DNA of 64,000 nt from JBGPQJ01 sp963709295 (lineage in GTDB: Bacteria; Chloroflexota; Anaerolineae; Anaerolineales; Villigracilaceae): assembly GCA_963709295.1 (NCBI GenBank), contig CAVPVW010000005.1, positions 124,001 through 188,000 on the forward strand. Reading direction: 5' to 3'. The notes under the pieces were generated by a model, which saw only the letters and a program-made list of their open reading frames with translations, was not told the DNA's origin and did not search any database. A program made the position numbers and the translations under genes. Position 1 is the first letter of the stretch; every line of letters starts with the position of its first letter. Positions 35,444-44,820 of this stretch are shown here, piece after piece.

Positions 35444-37109
35444 TTACCGTCCACCGCCGGCACAGGCGCATGCACAACCCGCGCAGGCACAGGCGCATGC
35501 ACAGCCGCCTCCGCTTCGACCGCCGCCGCCGCTGCTGCGCGAGGGAGGAGGAGGCGGATTGGTGACCTTGGTTACGCCGCTGGTGAAGGTGTTCAGGTTG
35601 CCCATCACACCGCTGGAAAAGGTCTGCACGCCTGAAACCATCGACGCGGCAAAGGCTGAGCCGGGTAATCCGCCGCGCCCGCCTGACGCGCTTGGGATGC
35701 TGGGTGAAGCCAACCCACCGCCAGACCCTCCCGTATGACCCCAGGATGGATCATAGCGTCCCCACCACATTGGCGCGTAGATCGGACCGGTGAAGGTTCG
35801 CCGGGTGCGGTCGTCGAAGTCCTTGTCGAGCATCGTCCACTCGAGCGCTTCGTCGAACTTCTGACTCTTAACTTCGGGTGTGTCAGCCGCTTCGACCTGC
35901 TGCCACGCCTTTTCCATGATGCTCTTGTAATATTCCATGGTCTCCCGGCGGCTGAACCCTTTCATCTTGTCGCCCACCGAGCGGATGAGTTTCACGGTCA
36001 AGTCCTGCAGTCCCTTGCGCTGTGTGCGCTTGTCCTCGGCCTCGAACGCCTTGATGAAGTCAAGCTCGTAATCGCGCAGACCCTCCGGCAGGGGCGATGC
36101 CACCTTGAGCGCCAGCGGGTCACGCGTGGTTACCTCGGCAGCTTCCTTTTTCACCACCCCGAACAGAATCATGGTCATGACCTTGTCGAGCGGCTCCTGC
36201 ATCAGGATGGCGGCTTCCACCGCTGTCAGCCCGCGCTTGATGCCATGCCCTTCTATCGCGATTTTTGGCGGCAGGTATTGCAGCTTCCTGCGCTGACCCC
36301 CGATAATGCTCAAGACGGGTACTCCGAACATGAAGAATGCAAACCCACAACAGACGAGTGTGGAAATGATGCTCTCGAAATCGATGTTCAATGAATTCGA
36401 GAAACGATTGCCTGACGATGACCGCTGCCGGTATGTAACTTGCCGGGAAGGAAGCGCCGAAGGTGTATTGCGTGGAGCCGTCGGCATTGGGGGAGTTCCA
36501 GGTGTAGGTCACACGTCCCTGGGCGTCGATGCCCGTAATCGGCGCATCCGCACCAACCCAATTGCGGGGGAGGTGGTAGCGCGGTTCTTCAGGCTTGACG
36601 CCGGGAGGAAGGTGCATGACCACCGTGAGATCAGTGCTGCCGTTCACATATTGCGAACCAAACCAGGTTGGCGAGAATTCCGAACTGGCATAGTTGGAGT
36701 CGTCGCTGTCCGGGTAAAACATGTTGTCGATACTGCCCACGACGACGTGCACCTGACCGGTTTGCCCGGGTGGGATGGCATACGGACCCATATCCACGGC
36801 AAACCCATAGCCACCGCTCCCCTGGTAATCCGAGGAGATCGTGACTGGGTTGCCGTTCACGTCCGCGCTGATGCTGTTCCAGTCGTAATCGCCGTTGGGC
36901 ATGCCCACATCCACGAAGTCGATCACGTGCCCGCCGGAATCATTCTGGAACACAAATAAATAATCGAGGCTGATCGAGCCATCCTCATTAAGGTAAACAT
37001 GCACAGTCAATTTAGGGATGCTGAAGGAATAATCCTGTGCAGCCACGTTGGTGGTGATTGAAGCCACCAACAGGAGTACAACAACTAGGACTGCGAGACG
37101 ACGTTTCAT
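35444..37109 (-). CDS. DUF2207-like membrane protein with Cys-Ala-rich C-terminal tail (frameshifted)
   Basis: The ATG at 37109 follows AGGAGG. The signal peptide (MKRRLAVLVVVLLLVASITT) leads to an extracytoplasmic beta-rich domain like DUF2207 (NEDGSISLDYLFVFQNDSGG). The frame changes near 36410; the second frame supplies a membrane helix (ISTLVCCGFAFFMFGVPVLS), a cytosolic helical domain and a Gly/Ser/Pro-rich linker. The protein ends in GGGCACACACAGCACACAGG plus GR: seven Cys alternating with Ala. DUF2207 proteins commonly end in Gly-rich tails, but this Cys-Ala pattern next to a radical SAM/SPASM gene suggests post-translational modification. Restored length is about 555. Confidence 0.78.
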
Positions 37110-37128
37110 GACGCCCCTCCTTGTCAAA

Positions 37129-37527
37129 TTACCACTTGGGTTCTTCTGTGAGCTGGTAAGCGGTCTTGCAAAACGGGCAGTTGACGACCGGCGCGCCGTT
37201 GACCATCTTGACATTATCGGTGGAAAGCGACCCGCCGCAAGATTTGCATTTCATCTGCTCAACCTTGGTGTCTCCGGGCAGGTCCACCTGCATGGTCACC
37301 TGCTGGATGACCTCGGTCTTTTGTCCACGCATGGCCAGCCAGACCAACAAACCGCCGCCAACCAGAAGCAGGAGACCAAAAGCGCCGAATCCCACCCCCT
37401 GCGCCACCCAGCTCGAACTGCCCGAAGGATCTGTGGAGCCAAGCAGCGCCAGCGCGCCATAGCCAACCAAACAGAGACCGAAAAGGAAAAGCAGGCCTGC
37501 GCCAATAAATGCGAATGTACGTCCCAT
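37129..37527 (-). CDS. Membrane protein with C-terminal zinc ribbon
   Basis: 132 residues: two membrane helices (GAGLLFLFGLCLVGYGALAL; GFGAFGLLLLVGGGLLVWLA) and then a cytosolic domain with CKSCGG and CPFC, a Cys4 zinc ribbon. It is the first gene of the operon, 20 bp before the DUF2207-like gene. No established function. Zinc-ribbon partners of DUF2207 proteins are common in Gram-positive-type genomes, in my recollection. Confidence 0.75.
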   Translation of the reverse strand: MGRTFAFIGAGLLFLFGLCLVGYGALALLGSTDPSGSSSWVAQGVGFGAFGLLLLVGGGLLVWLAMRGQKTEVIQQVTMQVDLPGDTKVEQMKCKSCGGSLSTDNVKMVNGAPVVNCPFCKTAYQLTEEPKW

Positions 37528-37637
37528 ACTACCTCCTCAGTTGAACATGCAAGATTAGTGTAGCACTTCCCTTTTAGAGGCACAAATGACTTTTGTCTCT
37601 TTTTTCTACGGGAAACGATGCTAAAAGTTTCCGACGA

Positions 37638-37997
37638 TCAGCTTCCCGTGGTCTTTCTCATGCCATGGATGGCGGATGTCGGCAGAACCGCCAGGATGCC
37701 TCGCTTGGGTTCATGCAGGTCGCCCACCACGCTTTCAGTGGCCTGGATGATCTTCTCGACCAGGCTCTCGTCGTCGGTGATGGTGAAAATCGTGCGCCCG
37801 AGGCTTTCGGGAGAAGGGTAAAAATCCTCCAGCGAGGGCATGATCGGCAGGTCCTCACGCAGCGCCTGGCTTTCGCGTATGCGTCCGATGCCTGTGCTGA
37901 ACAGTATGGTCGCTCCGCTGATGCCGGTCTCCTCCCAGGCATTCAGGACCTCCTGCAGTTTTTCACCATCATGGAGAACAAACAGGATCATGCTCAT
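37638..37997 (-). CDS. PII-like signalling protein
   Basis: 119 residues with a ferredoxin-like pattern (MSMILFVLHDGEKLQEVLNA at the start; RTIFTITDDESLVEKIIQAT; GILAVLPTSA) typical of PII-like/CutA-like proteins of transport operons. It overlaps the antiporter gene by 4 bp (ATGA), so it is probably a nucleotide-sensing regulator of that transporter. The classical T-loop of GlnB is not evident. Confidence 0.6.
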   Translation of the reverse strand: MSMILFVLHDGEKLQEVLNAWEETGISGATILFSTGIGRIRESQALREDLPIMPSLEDFYPSPESLGRTIFTITDDESLVEKIIQATESVVGDLHEPKRGILAVLPTSAIHGMRKTTGS

Positions 37998-39184
37998 GGC
38001 GTCTCCTTTTTAGTTTCGAATAACGACCGCAACATCGGCGGTGTGATCAGGGTGGTGACGATCACCATCCCGACAATCGAGGCAAAGACCGAATCGGACA
38101 CGAGTCCTGCGCTCAGCCCCACGGCAGCGATGATCAGCCCGACTTCCCCTCGCGAGACCATCGCCGCTCCGAGCTGCGAAGACTCCCGCCAGGAGAAACC
38201 TGCCCATCTTGCGCCAAGCCCGGCGCCAAGCAGCTTGGATGCCACCGCGACCAGGATCACGATCAGGGTGAAACCGAGGGTCGGGAAGATCGCCTTTATA
38301 TCCACGGACAAACCGATATCCACGAAAAAGATGGGGACGAAGAAACCATAGGCGAGGGCGGAGATGCGCGGTTCCAGGTTTTCACGTTCAGGTGACCGGG
38401 CGAACATTAAACCTGCAAGAAAGGCGCCTGTGATAGCTGCCATCCCTCCGATCAGTTCGGCGGCGATCGAAAAGACCAGCATGGTGATGATGGATAAGCT
38501 GAGAATATTCTGACTGACGGGGAGTTCGCGCACCCATCGCACCAGTTTGGGCAGCAACCACCACCCGAACAGGATCGCCAAGGCAAAGAAAATGACCATC
38601 CGCGCAAACACCCACAGGATACTCTCCCAACCTCCTGCGCCATTGTTCAACGCGAAGAAAATGGACAAGAGAAGAATGACCAGGATGTCATCGAAGACGG
38701 CTGCCCCCAGCACGCCAAGTCCCACACGGGAGCGGAGCTGCTTGAGCTCCATCAAGGTGCGTGCGGAAATGCTGACGGAGGTCGCGCCGAGGGTCAACCC
38801 CAGGAAGACCGACTGCCCTGTATCCAGACCGGCCAGCAACCCGGTGGCATATCCCAACAGCACAGGGAAGATGACGCCCAGCACCCCGGACATGGCGGAA
38901 ACCTTTCCGCTGTGGCGCAAATCGCCCACATGCAGTTCCAGCCCGGCCAGAAACATCAACAGCAATACACCGATCTCCCCGATATCCTTTAATATCTCCG
39001 TCATGAGTTCTTCGTCGAAGGCAGGGAGGTGCAGCAGGTTGAGAAGGGACGGTCCCAACAGAATCCCAATGATCAGCTCTCCCAGAACCGAAGGCTGTCC
39101 CAACCGTATGGCAAGATAACCTGCCATTTTGGCGGTAAGAAGGATGATGACGAGCAGGATGGCGAGTTGAAGAAACGGGGACAT
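37994..39184 (-). CDS. Kef-type cation:proton antiporter (CPA2 family)
   Basis: 396 residues with about 12 hydrophobic segments. GELIIGILLGPSLL near the start and ATSVSISARTLMEL plus LGAAVFDDILVILLL show the CPA2 core, including the Asp-Asp pair in the ion site. MVSRGEVGLIIAAVGL is the characteristic late motif. There is no TrkA-N domain, unlike KefB/KefC, which fits regulation by the separate overlapping PII-like protein. It exchanges Na+ or K+ for protons. Confidence 0.9.
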   Translation of the reverse strand: MSPFLQLAILLVIILLTAKMAGYLAIRLGQPSVLGELIIGILLGPSLLNLLHLPAFDEELMTEILKDIGEIGVLLLMFLAGLELHVGDLRHSGKVSAMSGVLGVIFPVLLGYATGLLAGLDTGQSVFLGLTLGATSVSISARTLMELKQLRSRVGLGVLGAAVFDDILVILLLSIFFALNNGAGGWESILWVFARMVIFFALAILFGWWLLPKLVRWVRELPVSQNILSLSIITMLVFSIAAELIGGMAAITGAFLAGLMFARSPERENLEPRISALAYGFFVPIFFVDIGLSVDIKAIFPTLGFTLIVILVAVASKLLGAGLGARWAGFSWRESSQLGAAMVSRGEVGLIIAAVGLSAGLVSDSVFASIVGMVIVTTLITPPMLRSLFETKKETP

Positions 39185-39324
39185 ATGCCTCTATTTTATA
39201 GCAGCTTGGCTTTAGCGGTCAGTCGATTCCGCCCTGATGAACGAAACGAGTCAATTAGCTGTTCAGTCTTTCAGTTCGAGCCATTCCGAATTACAGACTT
39301 GATGCTGGTGCAAGGATCTAGTTT

Positions 39325-39876
39325 TCACTTTCTTTCTGTCACTTGAGTCTCCACGGGAAATACTCCACTTTCAGCTAAACGGACTTCCTCAACGGAGAAA
39401 AACGCCTTCGGGTTATTGGCATGGATGATTCCAGCCACCTCATCCATATCCCGCCGCTTGATCACGCTGTAAAGCAGTTTCACCTCACCGGCAGAGCCTT
39501 CCCCATTAACGATGGTTACTCCGTAACCTGCCGAGCGGAGACTTTGCGCCATTTTATCCCCACCCTGGGGAAGGATAATGCGAAGAACGAGGGTGCCCAG
39601 TGCCAGGTGCTCCTCGATCTTCATGCCGACGAATGTGCCCGTGGCGAACCCAGCGGCGTAAGCGATATAGGCCGGGAGGCTGTGCACATTCCGGACGATT
39701 TGAGACACGACCACAATCCAGATGAACACCTCCACAAATCCCAACATGGAGGCGATGTTGCGTTTTCCGCGGGAGGTGTATATGATCCTCATTGTACCAA
39801 GGCTGACATCCACCACTCGCGCAAAGAAGACAATCAGGGGCAAAATCACCCAGGCATACCAGTCCAATGATTCCAT
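39325..39876 (-). CDS. UPF0316 membrane protein (DUF5698/DUF2179)
   Basis: 183 residues: three membrane helices (VILPLIVFFARVVDVSLGTM ..., GFVEVFIWIVVVSQIV, AYAAGFATGTFVGM) and a cytosolic DUF2179 domain (VTIVNGEGSAGEVKLLYSVI). This is the standard UPF0316 arrangement, related in its C-terminal half to YitT-type proteins. The function is unknown. DUF2179 domains may bind nucleotides. Confidence 0.85.
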   Translation of the reverse strand: MESLDWYAWVILPLIVFFARVVDVSLGTMRIIYTSRGKRNIASMLGFVEVFIWIVVVSQIVRNVHSLPAYIAYAAGFATGTFVGMKIEEHLALGTLVLRIILPQGGDKMAQSLRSAGYGVTIVNGEGSAGEVKLLYSVIKRRDMDEVAGIIHANNPKAFFSVEEVRLAESGVFPVETQVTERK

Positions 39877-39885
39877 TACGACCTC

Positions 39886-40995
39886 CTAATCCTCGATTAC
39901 ACCTTCCTGGACGAAGCGGGTCAATTCGCTCACGCTCCACTGCTCGAGCCCGAGCCGTTCCACCGTGCGTCCTCGCCGCCAGTAATCCGTTTTATGGATG
40001 ATACTGCCGAGACGGATGATGCTCTCCATGCCGCGCACGCTCACACCGTAGCGCATCCCAAGCGAAGCGATTGGTACAAGGCTCATTGGTACATCCTCAA
40101 AAATATATCGATGGTTTAGCGTGGTCGGCGCTTTGATTCCGTAATAACCGGGCTGATTGTGGATGGCTTCGTGTAAATCCTCGCCAACGGTATCGTAGGC
40201 CATTTTGAGCCATTCCAATGCGGTTCGGGCGCGGATGCCAACCGAGGAGGCAACGGTTACCCGCTCTCGGTCCAGCACCTCCAATACACGCGCCACCGAT
40301 GGGGTCACGCCTTCGATATAAAATTGGTAATCGCCGTGCGTGTGCTCGATCCAACCGGCGTTAAGCAAGGTCAATGCCGGGTGGAAAATGGCGCCCATGT
40401 TATTCATGCCGGTATGCAGAACATCCCCGCCATCGATGAATTGGGGAAACACATGAAGTATGGAATTCAATACTATTTCATTGTGCTTGGCTGGCAGGGC
40501 TGCCAAGGGCACCGCTTCCTTGATCCGGAAGATGCGGGCCTGTGCGGGTCCATCCGAACGGCTGGCATAGATGAAAGTCTCTGCTTCAGCAACCGTCACA
40601 TCCGCTGTACAACCATTATCGCGCATCACTTTGACGAATTCGATGGCGCCCAGAGTACGCCCCGGGTGCAGGATGACGATCTGACCATCCTTCAGGTACG
40701 GCGCAGCCGCCTTGGCGATATCTGCATGAGCCGAAGAGGGAAGCACGACCATGATGACCTGCGCAAACGGGATCGCCTCGGACATCTCCGAGGTCACCAT
40801 TTTTAGTTTGCCGAATCCATGCGGGCCGCCCTCGGTGCTTTCCAGCTCGATACCACCGCGTTTTTTGATGACCGAAACATGGTCAAATGTGCGATTCCAC
40901 AGGGCGATTTCAGCACCCATAATGGATAGATGGGCGGCCATGGCCTTGCCACCGTGCCCGGCGCCGATGACTGTAAATTTTTCAGCCGTATTCAT
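39886..40995 (-). CDS. NAD/NADP octopine/nopaline (opine) dehydrogenase family protein
   Basis: 369 residues. The Rossmann motif FTVIGAGHGGKAMAAHLS is followed by the domain boundary LHPGRTLGAIEF and the opine-dehydrogenase C-terminal domain (HTGMNNMGAIFHPALTLLNA, with the catalytic His region). Members reductively condense amino acids with keto acids, or act on related metabolites. It overlaps the downstream end of the cobalamin-binding protein gene by 4 bp, so the two act in one pathway, perhaps amino-acid degradation. Confidence 0.88.
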   Translation of the reverse strand: MNTAEKFTVIGAGHGGKAMAAHLSIMGAEIALWNRTFDHVSVIKKRGGIELESTEGGPHGFGKLKMVTSEMSEAIPFAQVIMVVLPSSAHADIAKAAAPYLKDGQIVILHPGRTLGAIEFVKVMRDNGCTADVTVAEAETFIYASRSDGPAQARIFRIKEAVPLAALPAKHNEIVLNSILHVFPQFIDGGDVLHTGMNNMGAIFHPALTLLNAGWIEHTHGDYQFYIEGVTPSVARVLEVLDRERVTVASSVGIRARTALEWLKMAYDTVGEDLHEAIHNQPGYYGIKAPTTLNHRYIFEDVPMSLVPIASLGMRYGVSVRGMESIIRLGSIIHKTDYWRRGRTVERLGLEQWSVSELTRFVQEGVIED

Positions 40996-42675
40996 TTTTT
41001 ACCTCCTGATAATTTTCCTATTCGTTCCTTCTGGGAGAGCGATTTTCCGTTTTCATCCATTTCGACACTGGCTCCATTGATGATGCTCGTGCGAACCATC
41101 CCACGCCCAAATTTGTTGTTTCCCAATTGGGGTGCATCCATCAACCCCATCGTGACCGACTTTGCCAAGCTGGCCGGGTCCGCCCAGGGATCGTCAACTC
41201 CAGGTGGCGCGATCACGCGGATGTGCTCTAATAGAATTTTGGCCTCAGTGATGAGATTCTCCTTGCGTTCCTGGACCTCCGGTGCGCGGGTCATATCCGG
41301 TGCGCCGAGGGCATTGGTGATGGCGCGGCGCACAATCTTGCTGGCCTCGATGACATCCTCGGCAGTGGCGGCATGGTGGGCTTCGGTGTGCCCAACGATA
41401 TGATAAATGTGCGGTTTGAGCGCCATTTGCAGGTAGGTGCTGGCTGCCAGGTGTCCGCGCGCGGCATCCGGGTCGAGCGGATGTGAGAGCAGGCCGATGC
41501 GGGTTTGCTTCCAGATGCGGAAAGAGCCCCTCTGTCCCCATTAGTTAAATGGGGGATGATAGGGGGGCTATCATTTCCAAAATAGCCAGCATCTTCGCTA
41601 GGTCCATCGCATCGCTCAACCCAGGCGGGCTGTTGAACATCATCTGGGCAATGTAATCTTTTACGCCAAACTTTTTGGCATTGTAAGCAGAGAGAAATGC
41701 AGATACCACGTAGACCACATCCGAAGAGTCACGCATGCCCCAATGGTGCGGTTCGTTGAGTTCCACGGGAATATCCCGTTCGCCGTACCAGGCCATCACC
41801 TTTTGATGTTCACGGATGGAACCTTCCAGGTCCCAGGGTCCGCGCCCATCCATCTGGTTGAACCAGAACAGCGGGATGGCGCACCACGCGTTGTGGATGG
41901 TCTCGGTCAGCAGTTCGGCGTAGCGGATGAAATCATCGGTGCCGGAATAGGCGCGCAGCATGGGATAGTTCCCGCAGCGGCTGGCCTCGTAAAGCCTGCG
42001 AAAGTCGTCGGGTGTGCGGACGGGCACTCCGCCTGCCCCGGTACGGCGCGGATCCTGCCGCTCGGGGTGAAAAAAATTCTCCTGGGCGTCCTGGTCGGTG
42101 CCGAGAGAGATCAAGTCCAGCGCTTCAGCTTCGGCGATCTTGCGGATGCCCTCGACGGTGGCGTCCATGGTGGGCAAGCCGAAGTGGTGGCGCAGGATAG
42201 GATAGGGTTCCCGCCATTTGATCCTGTCGATGGTCCGTTGGGGGAAATCCTTTTCCGAGACGTCACGGGCAGCCTGTCCTTTCAGGTAGGCGAGCACCTG
42301 TTCGGGACTTTCGCTCCCGTTGAATACTTTTTCGAAGAATATGAGCTTTTCAGCGCGCTCAGCGACCGGAGGTGTTCCGCCAAAGGCAAAACGCACACCT
42401 TTTTCATGCAGGTCAGAGGCCTCTTCGGCGAATTGACCGAGCAGCCGCTCGCCGGCCTCAGGGGTGAGACGGTATGACACGCCGACCAGCAGGTCATCTC
42501 CCGGTTTCAGGTTTTTCAGTTCACGTTGGACGGCGTCCAACATGGCATCCGGGGATACAGCAGGTCCGAGAAAAAGGGTTTGCCAGCCTGCGGATTCAGC
42601 CAGTCGTAAAAAATTCGAGACGCCTGCCACATGGACGCACTCGCCGAGAGCTCCTGCCATTACAATTTTCTTCAT
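40992..42675 (-). pseudogene. Cobalamin-binding mutase-like protein, split by a palindromic element
   Basis: The first part (42675-41545) has a B12-binding-type Rossmann domain (MKKIVMAGALGECVHVAGVS ... LLVGVSYRLTPEAGERL) without an obvious DxHxxG lower-ligand motif. A barrel-like domain follows (ISLGTDQDAQENFFHPERQD; MMFNSPPGLSDAMDLAKMLA). The second part, in another frame, continues with RIWKQTRIGLLSHPLDPDAA and YHIVGHTEAHHAATAEDVIE to 40992. A 36-bp inverted repeat lies exactly at the break, and a removal of about 46 nt would rejoin the frames. The layout recalls GlmE/OraE-type carbon-skeleton or aminomutase subunits, but the substrate is uncertain. If translated as two proteins, the second could start at the ATG at 41426. 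Confidence 0.65.
41525..41560. repeat. Palindromic element inside the cobalamin-binding gene
   Basis: AGCCCC-TCTG-TCCCCATT, a short loop, then AATGGGGG-ATGAT-AGGGGGGCT form a GC-rich imperfect hairpin. It introduces an in-frame stop and a frame change into an otherwise continuous protein. It looks like a small mobile palindrome (REP/MITE-like). Confidence 0.55.
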
Positions 42676-43105
42676 GGCTGCCTCCTGACCAATACCACTA
42701 AAAAATCGAAATATAAATACTAATCTGAAAGGAATCGCTACTCTTCAGGCCAACTACAGCACAAATTGATTGGTAAGTTCGATGAGAATAAAAGATATTA
42801 CTTGGTTGAAATCAGGATGAAAGTTGAAATGGATCAATTCCAATAAAGATAATGAAAAACAGTCTACCATTAAAATTTAAACCCTTGGATTAATTCCCAT
42901 AAATTGGGCTATAGTCGTTATTATCCCTTGAGTGAGATGTTAAATGATGATTTTGTTCTCTTAAATGTCGTGTCACTTGTCCTGTAGGTTTATTCCCGTT
43001 GGATTTATACTTGAGGAAAGCTTCGTTAACCACTAAGGGATACCAATGTAATAAAGGAAAAAACTTAAACTCTTCGTTTATTCTTAACACTATTTGGTGA
43101 AAACT
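42676..43105. other. AT-rich intergenic region upstream of methylmalonyl-CoA mutase
   Basis: About 430 bp between divergent genes. It is noticeably AT-rich compared with both neighbours. I see no convincing ORF, terminator or promoter pair in it. It must hold the promoters of both the cobalamin-binding gene (minus) and the mutase gene (plus). Confidence 0.5.
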
Positions 43106-44768
43106 ATGACCCTCAACAAACAATATAAAAAATGGAAAGAAACAACTCTCAAGAAATCTTTGGAGAAATTCAAAGAGAGAAAAGAGCGCTTCGAGACCTC
43201 GGCGGGAATCGAGATCCCGCGGGTGGCGCTGCCAGGCCTGGACGACAGGCCCGACCAGCAGTATCTTGATCAACTCGGTTTCCCCGGCGAATATCCGTTC
43301 ACGCGCGGCATCCAGCCCACGATGTACCGCGGGCGCTTCTGGACCATGCGGCAGTATGCGGGGTTCTCCACAGCGGAGGAGTCCAACAAGCGCTATCGCT
43401 ATCTGCTCGAGCAGGGACAAACCGGGCTGAGCGTCGCGTTCGACTTGCCGACCCAGATCGGATACGATGCGGACGACCCCATCGCGCAGGGTGAAGTGGG
43501 GAAGGTGGGTGTCTCGATTTCATCCATTCGCGACATGCAGCAGTTGTTCGACCAAGATTCCCCTCGACAAGGTATCCACCTCGATGACCATCAACGCCCC
43601 TGCGGCGGTTCTGCTGGCGATGTACATCGCGGTGGCGAAACGACAGGGTGCGGACACCCGTCAGCTGCGCGGCACCATCCAGAATGACATCCTCAAGGAA
43701 TACGTGGCGCGAGGAACATATATTTTCCCGCCAGCGCCGTCCATGAGGCTGATCACGGACATCTTCCAGTTTTGCGCCGCTGAAGTGCCGAACTGGAATA
43801 CCATATCGATTTCCGGTTACCACATCCGCGAAGCCGGCTCGACCGCCGTGCAGGAAGTGGCCTTCACTCTCGCCAACGGAATTGCCTACGTGGAGGCAGC
43901 GCTCAAGGCTGGACTGAAATTGGACGACTTTGCCGGTCAACTGTCCTTCTTCTTCAACGCGCACAACAACCTGCTCGAAGAAGTGGCCAAGTTCCGCGCC
44001 GCGCGCCGGCTGTGGGCAGGCATCATGCGGGAACGGTTCAAGGCGGAAAAACCATCCAGTTGGCAGCTGCGATTCCATACCCAGACCGCCGGCTCGACCC
44101 TCACCGCGCAGCAGCCGGAGAACAACGTGGTGCGCGTCACGCTGCAGGCGCTCTCCGCAGTGATGGGCGGGACTCAATCGCTGCACACCAACAGCATGGA
44201 CGAGGCGCTCTGGCTGCCCACGGAGAAATCCGTGCGCGTGGCGCTGCGCACCCAGCAGATCATCGCCTACGAGTCGGGTGTGGCGGATTCCATCGACCCG
44301 CTGGCAGGCTCGTACATGGTCGAATACCTGACGGACGAGATCGAAAAAGGCGCGCAGGATTACATTGCCAAAATCGACGAGATGGGCGGCGCACTGACGG
44401 CCATCGAACGCGGTTATATGCAGAACGAGATCCAGAATGCCGCGTATGCCGCCCAACAAGCCGTTGAGAAAAAAGAAGACATCGTGGTTGGCGTAAATGC
44501 TTTCGAGGTGAAAGAAGAAAGAAACCTTGAGAGAATGTCGGTTGACCCGGCGATCGAGTTAGCCCAGAGGGAAAAACTGAAGAAGTTGAGAGAGAGTAGA
44601 GACCAGAAATTAGTTGAGCAGTTGCTTTCGAAATTGGATACCGCTGCGAGTGGAACCGAAAACCTGATGCCCCTGATCATCGAGTGTGTCGAAAGTGACA
44701 TCACGCTGGGCGAGATTTGCAACACATTAAGAAAAATTTGGGGTGAGTATGTGGCGGAGGGCTTCTAG
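43106..44768 (+). CDS. Methylmalonyl-CoA mutase, catalytic (large) subunit without B12 domain (frameshifted)
   Basis: The ATG at 43106 is the likely start. FDLPTQIGYDADDP, SISGYHIREAGSTA (with the active-site His) and TQTAGSTLTAQQPENN are mutase hallmarks. The frame changes at about 43553, where the sequence has one extra A: the product should read QLFDQ-IPLDKVSTSMTINA. Restored length is about 553 residues, matching the MutA/McmA1 type whose B12-binding domain is a separate protein. It isomerises methylmalonyl-CoA to succinyl-CoA in propionate metabolism. The matching epimerase lies at 61327-61731. I see no small B12 subunit next to it, although the gene at 40992-42675 also binds cobalamin. 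Confidence 0.9.
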
Positions 44769-44820
44769 AGTATTAGCATTGAAATCCATTCTCCGAGACG
44801 GGAAGTTGTTGAACTGAGTT

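Noticed and set aside
35433..35738. Plus-strand Pro/Ala/Gln-rich ORF over the Cys-Ala tail
   Set aside because: It is the complement of the low-complexity tail of the DUF2207-like gene; there is no ribosome site or domain.
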